Below are positions 4,834 to 5,201 of a stretch of 5,201 nucleotides of DNA, in pieces; positions within the stretch are counted from its first letter, which is position 1; every line of letters begins with the position of its first letter. The notes beneath the pieces were generated by a model. It saw only the letters and a list, made by a program, of their open reading frames with translations. It had not been told where the DNA came from and did no database searches. The position numbers and the translations under genes are program-made. The stretch is taken from contig RFKS01000182.1 in assembly GCA_003694205.1 (NCBI GenBank), positions 1 through 5,201 on the forward strand, given 5' to 3'. The stretch comes from Alphaproteobacteria bacterium (GTDB taxonomy: Bacteria; Pseudomonadota; Alphaproteobacteria; Sphingomonadales; Rhodothalassiaceae).

Positions 4834-5201
4834 TGACGATGCACGGGGATTTGCGCGGCGATGATGGCGCGCCGGCGCTCGACATGCTGCCGGTGCTCCA
4901 TGTCGGCACGCGCAGCGCGCTCTGTCTCGCCGACGAGGAGGCGCCAAAGGTGCTGGCGCCCGCGGCGTCAGCGGAGCGGCTCGGCGCGACACCGCATCTG
5001 TTGTGCAATCTGCCCCTCGTGCTGCGCCGCCTCGGCCTCGCACGCGCCATCGCATTCGACCTTCTCGAGCTCTTTGCCTTTGTGCGGCCGGCGCAGTTCA
5101 CGGTACCGACCGCGGCCGGGCTGCTGCAGGCTCTCGATCTCGGCGATCGCAGTGGCGAGACGGAGCGTATCCCCTCGCTGCTGCGCGCGGCGGCGCAGCG
5201 G
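4833..5201 (+). CDS. ATP-dependent DNA helicase, COG1199 (DinG/Rad3-like), N-terminal part
   Basis: The gene is cut by the window end; 123 residues are visible from ATG 4833. The N-terminus has 'LDMLPVLHVGTRSALCLADE', then 'TPHLLCNLPLVLRRLGLARAIAFDLLELFAFVRPAQFTVPTAAGLLQALDL'. The block 'DLLELFAFVRP' (residues 76-86) followed by '..F.VPT..GL..AL.L' is, from my memory of the family, the signature N-terminal region of the long alphaproteobacterial COG1199 helicases, which precedes the Walker A motif. The Walker motifs and iron-sulfur cysteines would lie beyond the window, so helicase activity cannot be confirmed here. Such proteins are superfamily 2 helicases thought to act in DNA repair or replication-fork processing. 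An in-frame ATG at 4839 is an alternative start. No Shine-Dalgarno is seen. The gene starts 58 bases after bfr, but nothing suggests a functional link. Confidence 0.75.
   Translation, partial: MTMHGDLRGDDGAPALDMLPVLHVGTRSALCLADEEAPKVLAPAASAERLGATPHLLCNLPLVLRRLGLARAIAFDLLELFAFVRPAQFTVPTAAGLLQALDLGDRSGETERIPSLLRAAAQR

Overview
The window is very GC-rich bacterial DNA, most likely from an alphaproteobacterium. This rests on codon use, the style of the helicase N-terminus at the right edge, the bacterioferritin/Bfd pair, and an envelope protein with a PEP-CTERM-like tail. I cannot name the genus. All genes I can support are on the + strand.

Left block (1-2602): the C-terminal part of an NAD-dependent epimerase/dehydratase (SDR) overlaps by ATGA the start of a second, complete SDR. 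That second SDR runs, with no stop codon, straight into a radical SAM enzyme, giving one 742-codon reading frame (374-2602). A good Shine-Dalgarno and ATG (1328) sit exactly at the domain junction. The radical SAM half may therefore be made as part of a fusion, as a separate protein, or both. The block reads as one operon for a small-molecule, sugar or lipid modification whose substrate I cannot identify.

Middle block (2603-3944): a 406-base gap without a convincing gene carries a near-consensus sigma-54 promoter. Two related palindromic sites and one half-site lie upstream of it, as expected for an enhancer-binding activator. The promoter drives a 234-residue exported protein with a C-terminal VPAPP/hydrophobic/Arg-rich sorting signal of PEP-CTERM type. 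PEP-CTERM genes are known in other bacteria to be controlled by the PrsK/PrsR sigma-54 system, so the arrangement is coherent.

Right block (3945-4774): bacterioferritin-associated ferredoxin (bfd) and haem-type bacterioferritin (bfr) form an iron storage and release pair. A Fur-like box overlaps the presumed bfd promoter. The bfd Shine-Dalgarno lies in the loop of a perfect 7-bp stem. A separate promoter candidate precedes bfr.

Right edge (4833-5201): the start of a COG1199 (DinG/Rad3-like) ATP-dependent helicase, cut by the window end and possibly expressed from a near-leaderless transcript.

No RNA genes, mobile elements or CRISPR arrays were seen.
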